DNA from: JAAXGI01 sp963579625
GTDB taxonomy: Bacteria > Gemmatimonadota > Gemmatimonadetes > Longimicrobiales > Gaopeijiaceae
NCBI GenBank assembly: GCA_963579625.1
Contig: CAUZHN010000058.1
Location: 1 to 14,702, forward strand
Direction: 5' to 3'
Length of the DNA stretch: 14,702 nucleotides
A model generated the notes under the pieces. That model had not been told where the DNA came from, ran no database searches, and saw nothing but the letters and a program-made list of their open reading frames with translations. The position numbers and the translations under genes are program-made. Below are positions 7,675 through 14,630 of this stretch, one piece after another (the first letter of the stretch is position 1; each line of letters opens with the position of its first letter).

Positions 7675-7803
7675 CTAGATGTTGTAGCGGACCTGGATTA
7701 GCCAGAGCAGTGCCAATGCCACAGTCTGTACAATGAGGACGCGGATCAGCGTCATCCGGAAAGTCGATCCGTCCGACTCAGTGGAAGAGCCCTCTTGCGA
7801 CAT
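7675..7803 (-). CDS. small C-terminal-anchored membrane protein, unknown
   Basis: A possible 42-residue protein starting MSQEGSSTESDGSTFRMTLI, with a polar Ser/Thr-rich N-terminus and one hydrophobic helix (LIRVLIVQTVALALLWLIQV) just before the stop. This is the layout of a single-pass, tail-anchored inner-membrane peptide. The ATG at 7803 has a GAGAG stretch about 4 nt upstream. The same frame is open back to an ATG at 7923, giving an 82-residue form whose extra N-terminal part has no recognisable features. The gene lies upstream of the SSS gene on the same strand and is divergent from lspA. I do not recognise a family. The coherent hydrophobic segment ending exactly at the stop supports a real gene, but a chance frame cannot be excluded. 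Confidence 0.45.
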   Translation of the reverse strand: MSQEGSSTESDGSTFRMTLIRVLIVQTVALALLWLIQVRYNI

Positions 7804-7930
7804 TTGCTCTCTCAGGTCATAGGAAGCGCTAAGCTCCCGGGTGTTTCCGTCTCGCGCAACTGCTGATCTGTCCGCGTGGAGGGTAGCGTCCACAAGCAGG
7901 TTCGTCGAACTTTCCAGATACATCGGAGCT

Positions 7931-7953
7931 GGGTGGCCCTAGTGAGGCCACCC
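7931..7953. promoter_or_regulatory. 8-bp hairpin immediately ahead of lspA
   Basis: GGGTGGCC at 7931-7938 pairs perfectly with GGCCACCC at 7946-7953 across a 7-nt loop. It lies between the divergent small-protein frame and lspA. It ends 4 nt before the in-frame ATG at 7958 and 31 nt before the preferred ATG at 7985. No T-run follows, so a standard terminator is unlikely. If the 7958 start were used, its only ribosome-site-like GAGG (7944-7947) would lie in the loop and right arm and be partly hidden. Confidence 0.5.
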
Positions 7954-7984
7954 TAATATGGTCTACTTCATACGATCAGGTGGA

Positions 7985-8527
7985 ATGGGAACGAAGAAGA
8001 TGGTTGCGGTAGGGCTCTTGGTACTGGGCGTGGTGGCTCTGGATCTGGCGACGAAGTGGTGGGCGCTGCAGAGGCTCTCAGATGGCAGTTCTTTCGAGGT
8101 GCTCGGTGGACTTGTCCCGATCACGCTAACCTTCAACCGAGGAGCGGCCTTCGGGCTCACCATAGGGAACGATCCCCGGTGGTTTTTCATTCCTATAACA
8201 TTGATCGCCATTGCTTTCCTACTGCTTCTAATCCGACAATCCGGCCCGATGGAAGGGGCCCGGGCCGGAGCTGCCGCGCTGGTCCTAGGGGGTGCGATCG
8301 GGAACCTCTATGACCGGATACGGTGGGATCGAGGAGTCGTCGACTTCATCGGACCGATCGACCTCGGGTTCATGGATTGGCCGATTTTCAATGTAGCCGA
8401 CACTTCGATTACCTGCGGAGCAATCCTCCTCGCGGTTTCCTTCTTCAAGGAGGATGCAAGAAATCGTAGGATTTCCCAGAGTAAGGTGGCAGAGGAAGGG
8501 GAAATCGATTCAGCGAGGGGACCCTAG
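7985..8527 (+). CDS. lspA: lipoprotein signal peptidase (signal peptidase II)
   Basis: LspA is the inner-membrane aspartyl protease that removes the signal peptide from diacylglyceryl-modified prolipoproteins. From the ATG at 7985 the protein is 180 residues and opens MGTKKMVAVGLLVLGVVALD, which matches the usual LspA beginning. AGGTGG lies directly upstream, rather close. An in-frame ATG at 7958 would add nine residues. Conserved features: LDLATKWW (about 19-26), FNRGAAFG (about 50-57), GGAIGNLYDR (about 102-111), then VVDF with catalytic Asp120 and FNVAD with catalytic Asp139. The 19-residue spacing matches the known catalytic pair. Four hydrophobic helices are seen. The C-terminal 25-30 residues are a polar tail. 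The gene faces the CorC-type gene with only 14 nt between the stops. Its product would process the Cys43 lipoprotein encoded at 597-2615. Confidence 0.95.
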   Translation: MGTKKMVAVGLLVLGVVALDLATKWWALQRLSDGSSFEVLGGLVPITLTFNRGAAFGLTIGNDPRWFFIPITLIAIAFLLLLIRQSGPMEGARAGAAALVLGGAIGNLYDRIRWDRGVVDFIGPIDLGFMDWPIFNVADTSITCGAILLAVSFFKEDARNRRISQSKVAEEGEIDSARGP

Positions 8528-8541
8528 CCGCTTCCTCTCCG

Positions 8542-9801
8542 TCAACCCGCTGTCGTGGTAGATTCTCCACCTGGTCTAGGCGTGGTAGGGAGGAAGCGGA
8601 GGTATTCGACCCTCCGGCCTCTCATCTTCATAACTCTGAGAATCCCCCCGGGCAGCTGAACCTCTTCTCCGGTCTGTGGGATCCGGTTCAGAGACCCAAA
8701 TACGTACCCGCCGACCGTATCGAACTGATCCTCAGGAAGTCCTAGGTCGAGGCATTCGTTCACCTCGCGCAGTGATACGGCTCCCCATATATCGGTGGCC
8801 CCTCTTCCGACCTCCTGGAACGCGATCGGTTCGTTCTCCTCGTGCTCATCCTGAAGCTCTCCCACGATTTCTTCGATCAAGTCTTCAAGGGTGATGAGTC
8901 CCGCAGTGCCGCCGAACTCATCCACCACGATGACCATCTTGCTCCGCGTCTTCCTCATCTCGAGGAGCAGTTCCTCGACGAGCTTGCTTGCAGGGGCGTA
9001 TGAGACGGGACGAAGGATATCACGAAGGTCAGTCACGCCTTCACGATCTGCCCGCCAAAGGTCCCGGGCTAAGAGGAGGCCAACAATGGTATCCAGACTC
9101 CCTTCGAAGACGGGGAGGCGGAGATGTCCCTCATCCAACATCAGATCCTTTGCCTCGTCCACGGAAGCCTCGGACGGCACGGCTAGCACGTCGGTACGGG
9201 GAGTCATCACCTCTCCCACAACGACCTTGTCCAGATTCATGATATTCGTGACGATGCGCCACTCCTCCTCGTCCAGGGTCCCTTCGCGTCGCCCGATCTC
9301 CGCTAGCACCTCCAACTCAGCCCGACTTACGGTCGACTCTGTGGCTCTCCCCATCCTGAGAAAGCGTGAGAAGATGGAAAGGGGGAGAAGCACCGGTTTC
9401 ATAATCCAAATGAGTGAACGCAGAACGTATGCGGTGGGTGGAGCCAGTGACTTCCAGTAGGTAGCACCCAGGGTTTTCGGGATGATTTCAGAGAACAGGA
9501 GGATCGTGAGAGTCAGGCCGGCCGAGAAGACTGCGATCCATGTTTCCCCGAACTGTTGTAGCGCCAGACCGCCACCCATGGCCGCCCCGACCGTATGGGC
9601 GATGGTGTTGAGCGTCAGGATGGCGGAGATGGGCTCGTCGATCTGTTGCCGCATCCTGTGGAGAAACTCACCCGCGCGATTGCCCTCTTCCTGGAGAAGA
9701 GCGACATAGGAGTGATTCACCGAGAGGAAAACGGCCTCCAAGATCGAACAGAGGAAGGAGGTTCCGAGAGAAATTCCCAGAACCCACAGGAGTGTGGTCA
9801 T
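8542..9801 (-). CDS. CNNM/CorC (HlyC) family membrane protein
   Basis: A 419-residue inner-membrane protein with the standard three-part CNNM/CorC layout. An N-terminal DUF21 (CNNM) membrane domain covers about residues 1-150, with SILEAVFLSVNH, TLNTIAHTVGAAMGGG and SEIIPKTLGATY. A CBS pair spans about 195-325 (VVGEVMTPRTDVLAVP, then DEFGGTAGLITLEDLIEEIVGEL). The C-terminal transporter-associated (CorC_HlyC) domain is at about 335-405, with DTVGGYVFG and the terminal strands. Members are linked to Mg2+ and Co2+ export or homeostasis, and the CBS pair is thought to sense adenine nucleotides; the haemolysin name is historical. The ATG at 9801 has only a weak GAG ribosome-site candidate. It starts 44 nt after the osmC stop on the same strand, so co-transcription is plausible. 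Full length, with no odd residues noticed. Confidence 0.93.
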   Translation of the reverse strand: MTTLLWVLGISLGTSFLCSILEAVFLSVNHSYVALLQEEGNRAGEFLHRMRQQIDEPISAILTLNTIAHTVGAAMGGGLALQQFGETWIAVFSAGLTLTILLFSEIIPKTLGATYWKSLAPPTAYVLRSLIWIMKPVLLPLSIFSRFLRMGRATESTVSRAELEVLAEIGRREGTLDEEEWRIVTNIMNLDKVVVGEVMTPRTDVLAVPSEASVDEAKDLMLDEGHLRLPVFEGSLDTIVGLLLARDLWRADREGVTDLRDILRPVSYAPASKLVEELLLEMRKTRSKMVIVVDEFGGTAGLITLEDLIEEIVGELQDEHEENEPIAFQEVGRGATDIWGAVSLREVNECLDLGLPEDQFDTVGGYVFGSLNRIPQTGEEVQLPGGILRVMKMRGRRVEYLRFLPTTPRPGGESTTTAG

Positions 9802-9845
9802 CGCTCACGAGTCTGACTGTAGCGCCCGTCAGGACGAAGGTGACG

Positions 9846-10271
9846 CTAGGCGAGTCGGGCGTTGAGGTGGATGTCGACCGCTGCGAGAGCAACGGAGATC
9901 GGACAGCCCTGCTTGGCTGCCTGCGCCTGATCCTGAAACGTTCCTTCGTCGATCCCCGGAACCTGTGCAACGCAGTCGAGGTCGATTCTGCCTACTGAGA
10001 ATCCAGCATCCCCTTTCGTCAGGTGTACACCTGCTTCAGTTCGAACCGAGGCTGGCGTGTACCCAGCTTCGGCCAAGCCGTGTGAGAGCGCCATGGAAAA
10101 GCAAGCCGCGTGCGCGGCGCCCAGCAGTTCTTCCGGATTCGTACCCTCTCCAGTCTCGAACCGGGATGGAAAAGAGTAGTGACTCTGAACAGTGCCACTC
10201 TCCGTCGATACGGTTCCTGTCCCCTGAGCGAGATCACCCTTCCATTCGGCATTACCCCGTCGTACCGGCAT
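9846..10271 (-). CDS. osmC: OsmC family peroxiredoxin (organic hydroperoxide reductase)
   Basis: A 141-residue cytoplasmic thiol peroxidase that reduces organic and other hydroperoxides through two reactive cysteines. The opening (RRGNAEWKGDLAQGTGTVSTESG) and the NPEELLGAAHAACFSMALS block follow E. coli OsmC closely. The peroxidatic Cys57 and resolving Cys123 (AKQGCPIS) are both present at the expected positions, and the length is that of the family. The ATG at 10271 follows a G-rich ribosome-site-like run. The frame is open to 10439, but the extra 56 residues are low-complexity and unlike the family, so they were not included. It precedes the CorC-type gene on the same strand. OsmC genes are often induced by osmotic or stationary-phase stress; here the leader carries a strong hairpin, but no regulator site is identifiable. 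Confidence 0.95.
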   Translation of the reverse strand: MPVRRGNAEWKGDLAQGTGTVSTESGTVQSHYSFPSRFETGEGTNPEELLGAAHAACFSMALSHGLAEAGYTPASVRTEAGVHLTKGDAGFSVGRIDLDCVAQVPGIDEGTFQDQAQAAKQGCPISVALAAVDIHLNARLA

Positions 10272-10333
10272 TCGGCCCCCCCCTTTCGAAATCTGTGTTG
10301 CCAAGTAACTACTGGACTGTAATTCGGCAGAAA

Positions 10334-10352
10334 CCCCCCTACCCGAGGGGGG
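10334..10352. promoter_or_regulatory. GC-rich 7-bp hairpin in the osmC/mlaE divergent region
   Basis: CCCCCCT at 10334-10340 pairs perfectly with AGGGGGG at 10346-10352 across a 5-nt loop. On the minus strand it is followed by TTTCTGCC, only a three-T run, so it is at best a weak terminator or a 5' leader hairpin of osmC. A second stem (TTCGGT at 10357-10362 with ACCGAA at 10374-10379) lies next to it. The rest of the 10272-10516 gap shows no gene. Confidence 0.5.
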
Positions 10353-10516
10353 CTGGTTCGGTCCACTATGGGAACCGAAAGCCATTCTTCGGGTTGCATC
10401 CCCTGAAGCTTTTGTAGAGACTTTTCCCTGCTTGACCATAGCCTATCGGGAGAGGGGGGCCAATTCGCCGGCCCACGACTCCTCTCTTTTCAGCTTACGG
10501 CCGTGTCGATTTGTTC

Positions 10517-11323
10517 ATGCGATCCATCGGCTCTTCAACTCCTCACCTTCTACTCCGCTCTCTAGGCGCACTGGGGCGTGGATTCCGAGGTTTGGCCGAA
10601 CATGCAGGACAGATCGGTCTCTTACTCGCGCAGTCAGCTCGCGCTACCGTGACCCTGCAGGTCTCTTTCAGGTCGGTCCTTCAGCAAATCTATGTAATGG
10701 GATGGCAGAGTATCCCCATCGTGGTGGTGACAGCTGTTCTGGCGGGGATCGTGACCAGCCAGCAGGGAGGCTATCAATTCCAGGGATCGATCCCACTCTA
10801 CATCCTTGGGAGCATTGTGGTGGCCAGTGTCATTCTAGAGATGGGGCCGGTGCTCACTGCAATCGTTCTTGTGGGGCGAGTCGGAGCACGAATTACGGCC
10901 GAACTCGGAACGATGCAGGTGTCAGAGCAAATCGAGGCCTTCCACGCCGTCGGACGAGACCCGATTGCTATGTTAGCTGCTCCCAGGATCTTGGCAGGGA
11001 TCATAGTGGTTCCCACCCTAGTAGGAATTGCGAATATCGTCGGGGTCTTGGCGGGGATGTTAGCCGCCAATCTTACCGCTGGGTTGGGAGCTGAGTCCTT
11101 TTTGTACGGCGCCCGCCTATTCTGGCATAGCTGGGATTTGCTCTATTCGTTCTCGAAGGCGCTCGTATTCGGGTTCGCGATCCCCGTAATCGCGATCCAC
11201 ATGGGATTCCGCACGGGAGGTGGGGCTGCCGGAGTGGGTCGCACGACTACGGCCTCAGTGATGTTCATGACACTGACAGTTTTGATTCTAGATGCCTTGT
11301 TTCCTCCCCTTCTGCTTCAGTGA
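10517..11323 (+). CDS. mlaE: Mla ABC transporter permease MlaE
   Basis: The 268-residue inner-membrane permease of the Mla phospholipid transporter, which works with MlaF (ATPase) and MlaD (MCE protein) to move phospholipids between inner and outer membranes. The chosen ATG at 10517 is two codons inside a longer frame that begins with TTG at 10511; no strong ribosome site is seen. About five or six hydrophobic helices follow an amphipathic N-terminus of about 60 residues. The family motif region ELGTMQVSEQIEAFHAVGRDP (about residues 129-149) is the cytoplasmic coupling segment that contacts the ATPase. The C-terminal GGGAAGVGRTTTASV (about 224-238) is also typical. The stop overlaps the next start, so coupled translation is likely. 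Known Mla operons may add MlaB and MlaC; neither is in this window. Confidence 0.93.
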   Translation: MRSIGSSTPHLLLRSLGALGRGFRGLAEHAGQIGLLLAQSARATVTLQVSFRSVLQQIYVMGWQSIPIVVVTAVLAGIVTSQQGGYQFQGSIPLYILGSIVVASVILEMGPVLTAIVLVGRVGARITAELGTMQVSEQIEAFHAVGRDPIAMLAAPRILAGIIVVPTLVGIANIVGVLAGMLAANLTAGLGAESFLYGARLFWHSWDLLYSFSKALVFGFAIPVIAIHMGFRTGGGAAGVGRTTTASVMFMTLTVLILDALFPPLLLQ

Positions 11324-12090
11324 TGATCGAGTATCGGAACGTCTGGAAGTCGTTTGACACTCCAGTGCTCAAAGGGATAGATCTCGTTGTCCAGGAAGGG
11401 GAAATGTTGGGGGTCTTTGGTCCCTCCGGGACCGGAAAGAGTGTTCTCCTCAAGACGACGATTGGGCTTATTCCCTTGGACCGCGGGGACGTTCGGGTCG
11501 AGGGGGAGTCTGCATATCATGGGGGCCGCAAGGCGCTCCGGCGTATCCGGAAGAAGGTCGGTTACGTGTTCCAATATGCTGCTCTCTTCGATTCGCTGAG
11601 CGTTTACGAGAACGTGGAAATGGGGATCCCAGAAAACGAATTGAAACAGCTCTCCGGAAGAGAAACCACTCGACGGATCTGGGAGGCGTTGGATCTCTCG
11701 AACTTGGATCCCCGTGAGGCCCTAAGCAAACTCCCCGCCGAGCTTTCTGGTGGAATGAAGAAGCGGGTGGGGATTGCGCGCGCAGTAGTGGGACGGCCAC
11801 AGATTCTTCTTTGGGATGAGCCGACTACGGGCCTGGATCCCGTGAACACGGCAGCCATAGAGGGACTCATTGTTAGGTTGTCCGAACAACTGAAGGTGAC
11901 CTCAGTCATTGTGACTCACGACATCGAGGGCGGACTTGCGATGTGCGATCGTGTAACATTGCTGGACAGCGGAGGCTTGCGGTTCTTGGGCACTCCGGAC
12001 GACTTCCGCGAGAAAGATGATACGGTGGTGCGGGCGTTTATTGACCGTGCTGCTGCGGAGGCAGCTGTTGCTGAAGTGAGCTACGGATGA
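11323..12090 (+). CDS. mlaF: Mla ABC transporter ATPase MlaF
   Basis: The 255-residue ATP-binding subunit that powers MlaE/MlaD lipid transport. All ABC motifs are present: Walker A GPSGTGKS (33-40), a Q-loop glutamine near 84, signature LSGGM (141-145), Walker B ILLWDE with the catalytic Glu (about 161-166), D-loop GLDP and H-loop His189. The ATG at 11323 shares one base with the mlaE stop; a GTG at 11320 would overlap by four bases instead. The signature reads LSGGMKKRVGIARA, the form usual in MlaF/Ttg2A-type proteins. The end overlaps mlaD by four bases (ATGA). The C-terminal 15-20 residues are Ala/Glu-rich and may contact the permease or be disordered. Confidence 0.96.
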   Translation: MIEYRNVWKSFDTPVLKGIDLVVQEGEMLGVFGPSGTGKSVLLKTTIGLIPLDRGDVRVEGESAYHGGRKALRRIRKKVGYVFQYAALFDSLSVYENVEMGIPENELKQLSGRETTRRIWEALDLSNLDPREALSKLPAELSGGMKKRVGIARAVVGRPQILLWDEPTTGLDPVNTAAIEGLIVRLSEQLKVTSVIVTHDIEGGLAMCDRVTLLDSGGLRFLGTPDDFREKDDTVVRAFIDRAAAEAAVAEVSYG

Positions 12091-13034
12091 ACCTGTCAGG
12101 TCAATCCGAAGTTCACTCGGCACCGAATGAGGTGGAGTTGGATCAGGCAACTCCGCGACGGGCGGGTGGTCGCGAGGTCACGGTGGGTGCTTTCCTCTTG
12201 GCGGGGGTCCTGGCTTTCGGGGCGGTGTTGTTCCTTATGACGGACCCGGCAACTTTCCGGGGACGGTACATGGTTGGAACTGAGGTCACCGAAGCGGGGG
12301 GTATCCGTAGGGGTGATAACGTTCAGATGCGGGGCGTTAACATAGGCCGCGTTGACGAATTCGAGCTGACGCCGAACGGAGTCCTGATTACGCTCGAGAT
12401 CGAGGGACGGTGGGGTATACCAGAGGACTCCTACACAGTGTTGGCCGGGCTGGATTTGCTTGGGGGCCGAACGGTTCAGGTGATCCGGGGAAGCTCTGAT
12501 AGACTGGTCGGAGAGGGACAGATCCTACCTGGTCAGTCGGTTGAAGGGGTGATGGAAGTGGCTGGCACGATTGGAGAAGAAGCTCGCTTGACCATGGAGC
12601 GCGTGCGAGCCCTCATGGCTGACACGGCCGTGTCAGCAGTGCATACATCGATTCTCGAGTTAGAGGAACTGCTTGGGGCCCTTACACAAATCACCAAGGA
12701 TCAGCGAGGGGATCTCTCTGAGTTGTCATCCTCGTTGTCCCGGTCGGCCAGCCGTGTCGAGGAACTTACCATGCGTGAAGAATTGGATCGTAGTCTGGCG
12801 AGAGCCGACTCGATCCTCGCTGAGGTGCAGACAGCAAGCGGAAGTCTCACCAATGCTTCGAATTCTTTGGAGACAATCCTTGATCGGATTGAACGTGGTG
12901 AGGGAACGCTCGGGCGGCTATCGGGGGAGGACGGACTATATGATCGTGTCGATACGGCGTTGGACGAGATCAGCCAGCTTGTGCGAGACATACGGGAAAA
13001 TCCAGATCGGTATATAAACCTCCGAATCTTCTGA
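12087..13034 (+). CDS. mlaD: MlaD-type MCE domain protein
   Basis: A 315-residue inner-membrane-anchored substrate-binding subunit of the Mla system. A polar N-terminus of about 28 residues leads to one transmembrane helix (about 31-51). It is followed by the MCE domain (about 58-137; GTEVTEAGGIRRGDNVQMRG, then GLDLLGGRTVQVIRGS), which forms the hexameric lipid channel. Residues about 150-300 are a long helical, coiled-coil-like region rich in Leu, Ser, Glu and Arg. The last 45 residues carry GEGTLGRLSGEDGLYDRV and end NPDRYINLRIF, a tail I recognise from many Bacteroidota and Gemmatimonadota MCE proteins (typical form GTLGKLL...LY...NPxRYVxFSxF). E. coli MlaD is about 183 residues, so this is the longer, helix-extended form, which could reach further across the periplasm. 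Translation is coupled to mlaF. Confidence 0.92.
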   Translation: MNLSGQSEVHSAPNEVELDQATPRRAGGREVTVGAFLLAGVLAFGAVLFLMTDPATFRGRYMVGTEVTEAGGIRRGDNVQMRGVNIGRVDEFELTPNGVLITLEIEGRWGIPEDSYTVLAGLDLLGGRTVQVIRGSSDRLVGEGQILPGQSVEGVMEVAGTIGEEARLTMERVRALMADTAVSAVHTSILELEELLGALTQITKDQRGDLSELSSSLSRSASRVEELTMREELDRSLARADSILAEVQTASGSLTNASNSLETILDRIERGEGTLGRLSGEDGLYDRVDTALDEISQLVRDIRENPDRYINLRIF

Positions 13035-13061
13035 GGGTTCGACATAAACTCCCCCGAACCC
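13035..13061. promoter_or_regulatory. 7-bp hairpin between mlaD and ridA
   Basis: GGGTTCG at 13035-13041 pairs exactly with CGAACCC at 13055-13061 across a 13-nt loop, starting directly after the mlaD stop. No T-run follows, so it is not a classical terminator. It could mark the end or a processing site of the mlaEFD message, or be chance. The ridA ribosome site lies about 20 nt further on. Confidence 0.4.
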
Positions 13062-13093
13062 CACCGTGAAATTACCAGGTAGTGGAGAGGTCC

Positions 13094-13483
13094 ATGTTCG
13101 AGCACCGTTTAATTTCAACCACAGCAGCACCAGCTGCCATCGGCCCATATTCACAGGCGGTCGTGGCAGATGGATGGATCTACGTGTCTGGACAGATTCC
13201 CCTGATCCCTGACTCAGGTGAACTCGTTGAGGGGGACATTGTTGCACAGACCGACCGTGTTCTGAGGAATCTCACCGCCGTGTTAGAAGCCGCGGGAGGT
13301 AGCCTGAATACGGTAGTGAAGACCACTGTCTACCTTTCAGACATGGCAAATTTTCCTGCGGTGAACGAAGTCTACGCCGAGTACTTTGGCCAGCATCGAC
13401 CCGCCAGGGCTACAGTCCAGGCCGGGGAGCTTCCGAAAGCGGTGGGAGTGGAGATCGACGCGGTTGCAAGAGTTATTCAGTGA
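13094..13483 (+). CDS. ridA: RidA family enamine/imine deaminase
   Basis: A 129-residue cytoplasmic RidA (YjgF/UK114) protein, which hydrolyses reactive 2-aminoacrylate-type enamines to ketoacids and ammonia, guarding PLP enzymes. The ATG at 13094 has GGAG 6 nt upstream; an in-frame GTG at 13082 would add four residues. Conserved residues are in the usual places: Tyr19 (IGPYSQA), the SGQIP loop (32-36), Arg105 (HRPARATV), which binds the substrate carboxylate, and Glu120 (GVEIDAVARV). The family forms trimers. It follows mlaD after 59 nt on the same strand and may be read through from that operon, though its role is not linked to lipid transport. Its stop lies 7 nt from the stop of the convergent gene. 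Confidence 0.95.
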   Translation: MFEHRLISTTAAPAAIGPYSQAVVADGWIYVSGQIPLIPDSGELVEGDIVAQTDRVLRNLTAVLEAAGGSLNTVVKTTVYLSDMANFPAVNEVYAEYFGQHRPARATVQAGELPKAVGVEIDAVARVIQ

Positions 13484-13490
13484 CTCAGCT

Positions 13491-14555
13491 CTATGGACGG
13501 ACCGGAAGGAAGGGAACCGAATCCCCTGCTGCGATGACCCAACCCTCATACCACTGAGCCCGCCGTATGATTTGCCCGTTTGGGAGCCCCTTCCAAGTCA
13601 GGCTCTCTGAAGGGAGGAGGGGAGGTGATGTATTGCCGTCCACCGCAGGAGGGAAACGGGCCCACCCTCCCGCACCTTCGTCCGGCTCGTCCGTGTAGAA
13701 CCGCCACTCAACACGGTGGATGAGGGTGTCCGGTCCTACCTCCAGCACCCCATCGAGGTAGGGGTCGTCCTGTTCCCGGGCACAGAAGTGGAGAACCCAT
13801 CCCTCCTCGTCTCCAACTTCCAGCTGGAAGTCGTGGAGTTCACCGAAGAGGTCTGCGATAAAGTGCGAGGAGAAATCCGCTTCGAGTGGCGGATATCCCC
13901 AAGAGTCGTACGAACCAGTGTTATCCGTGCGCCGGACTGGAAAAGCGTAACCTTCGCGGTCAACCCTCCGGGTCCAGCCGAGGCGGAGCAGGGAAGCCGA
14001 TGCCCGCTGCCCGGGTGCGGTACCTTCCACCCCGTTCCCGACAGAAGCTTGGCCGGCGAGGGTGTCCGTGCGCACTCGTGTGTAACTTGCGACACCGACC
14101 GTGTCCAGGCCGCCCTCATGTCGCTGTACCGCCATCTCCCAGATGTTCCTCGCCGAGCGGTCGTCACCGGCCCCACAAATATCCCGATCTCCGATGATTT
14201 CGAATCCCGGAAGGGGGAGGGGTGCTGGTGCGAGCACTATCTCAACGGCAGCAGTACCGGAGGACAGCTCTAGCTCAGCCGATTGGAATCCGAGGCGCTC
14301 AGCTCGCACAAGCCAACCGGGCACCCAATCATCGTCCGTTTCGAGTCGAAATTCGCCCTCGGCATCGGTCCGGTCCACTGCCAGAACCCGGGGGCCTGAC
14401 AGGAGCTCGACCCGTGCTGCGACGACAGGTGCGCCCGACGGCTCGAGAACCACGCCTGCCACTACGACGGCTGGAAGGTGGAGCCGGTCAGGGTTGGCGA
14501 ATCCAAGTGCCCCAAGGAGAAGGACCAGGGAGAATAGGATGGGAGTTGGTCTCAT
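13491..14555 (-). CDS. secreted protein with carboxypeptidase-regulatory-like domain; C-terminal domain unrecognised
   Basis: A 354-residue predicted exported protein. The ATG at 14555 gives a clear signal peptide (MRPTPILFSLVLLLGALGFA). An in-frame ATG at 14582 would add nine residues; neither has a good ribosome site. Residues about 30-108 form one beta-sandwich of the carboxypeptidase-regulatory-like (CarbopepD_reg) type: VVVAGVVLEPSGAPVVAARVEL, then DAEGEFRLE and LVRAERLGFQ. This fold often sits at the N-terminus of TonB-linked receptors and similar proteins, but no receptor barrel follows. The remaining 240 residues start near IIGDRDICGAGDDRSARNIW and contain Trp/Tyr/Asp-rich segments (YDSWGYPPL, WVLHFCAREQDDPYLDG, VEWRFYTDEP). 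I do not recognise this domain; it looks beta-rich and has two cysteines (residues about 127 and 255). No catalytic motif is visible. It is convergent with ridA. Confidence 0.8.
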   Translation of the reverse strand: MRPTPILFSLVLLLGALGFANPDRLHLPAVVVAGVVLEPSGAPVVAARVELLSGPRVLAVDRTDAEGEFRLETDDDWVPGWLVRAERLGFQSAELELSSGTAAVEIVLAPAPLPLPGFEIIGDRDICGAGDDRSARNIWEMAVQRHEGGLDTVGVASYTRVRTDTLAGQASVGNGVEGTAPGQRASASLLRLGWTRRVDREGYAFPVRRTDNTGSYDSWGYPPLEADFSSHFIADLFGELHDFQLEVGDEEGWVLHFCAREQDDPYLDGVLEVGPDTLIHRVEWRFYTDEPDEGAGGWARFPPAVDGNTSPPLLPSESLTWKGLPNGQIIRRAQWYEGWVIAAGDSVPFLPVRP

Positions 14556-14563
14556 TCTGTCAT

Positions 14564-14577
14564 GCAATAGATATTGC
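14564..14577. repeat. 14-nt palindrome upstream of the right-end gene
   Basis: GCAATA at 14564-14569 and TATTGC at 14572-14577 are exact reverse complements around a 2-nt centre. The site lies 9 nt upstream of the chosen start of the 13491-14555 gene and would be inside it if the 14582 start were used. It could be an operator half-site pair or chance in an AT-richer stretch. Confidence 0.35.
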
Positions 14578-14615
14578 GGCATACTGCATTAATAAAGGGC
14601 AAGTTGCTGTCGGGT

Positions 14616-14630
14616 TCCCTCAGAGAGGGA
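14616..14630. repeat. 6-bp hairpin near the right window edge
   Basis: TCCCTC at 14616-14621 pairs with GAGGGA at 14625-14630 across a 3-nt loop. No T-run follows on either strand. The remaining bases to 14702 show no credible gene start or RNA gene. Confidence 0.35.

Noticed and set aside
10272..10439. N-terminal extension of OsmC by 56 residues
   Set aside because: Low-complexity sequence unlike any OsmC; the internal ATG at 10271 gives the normal family length and start.
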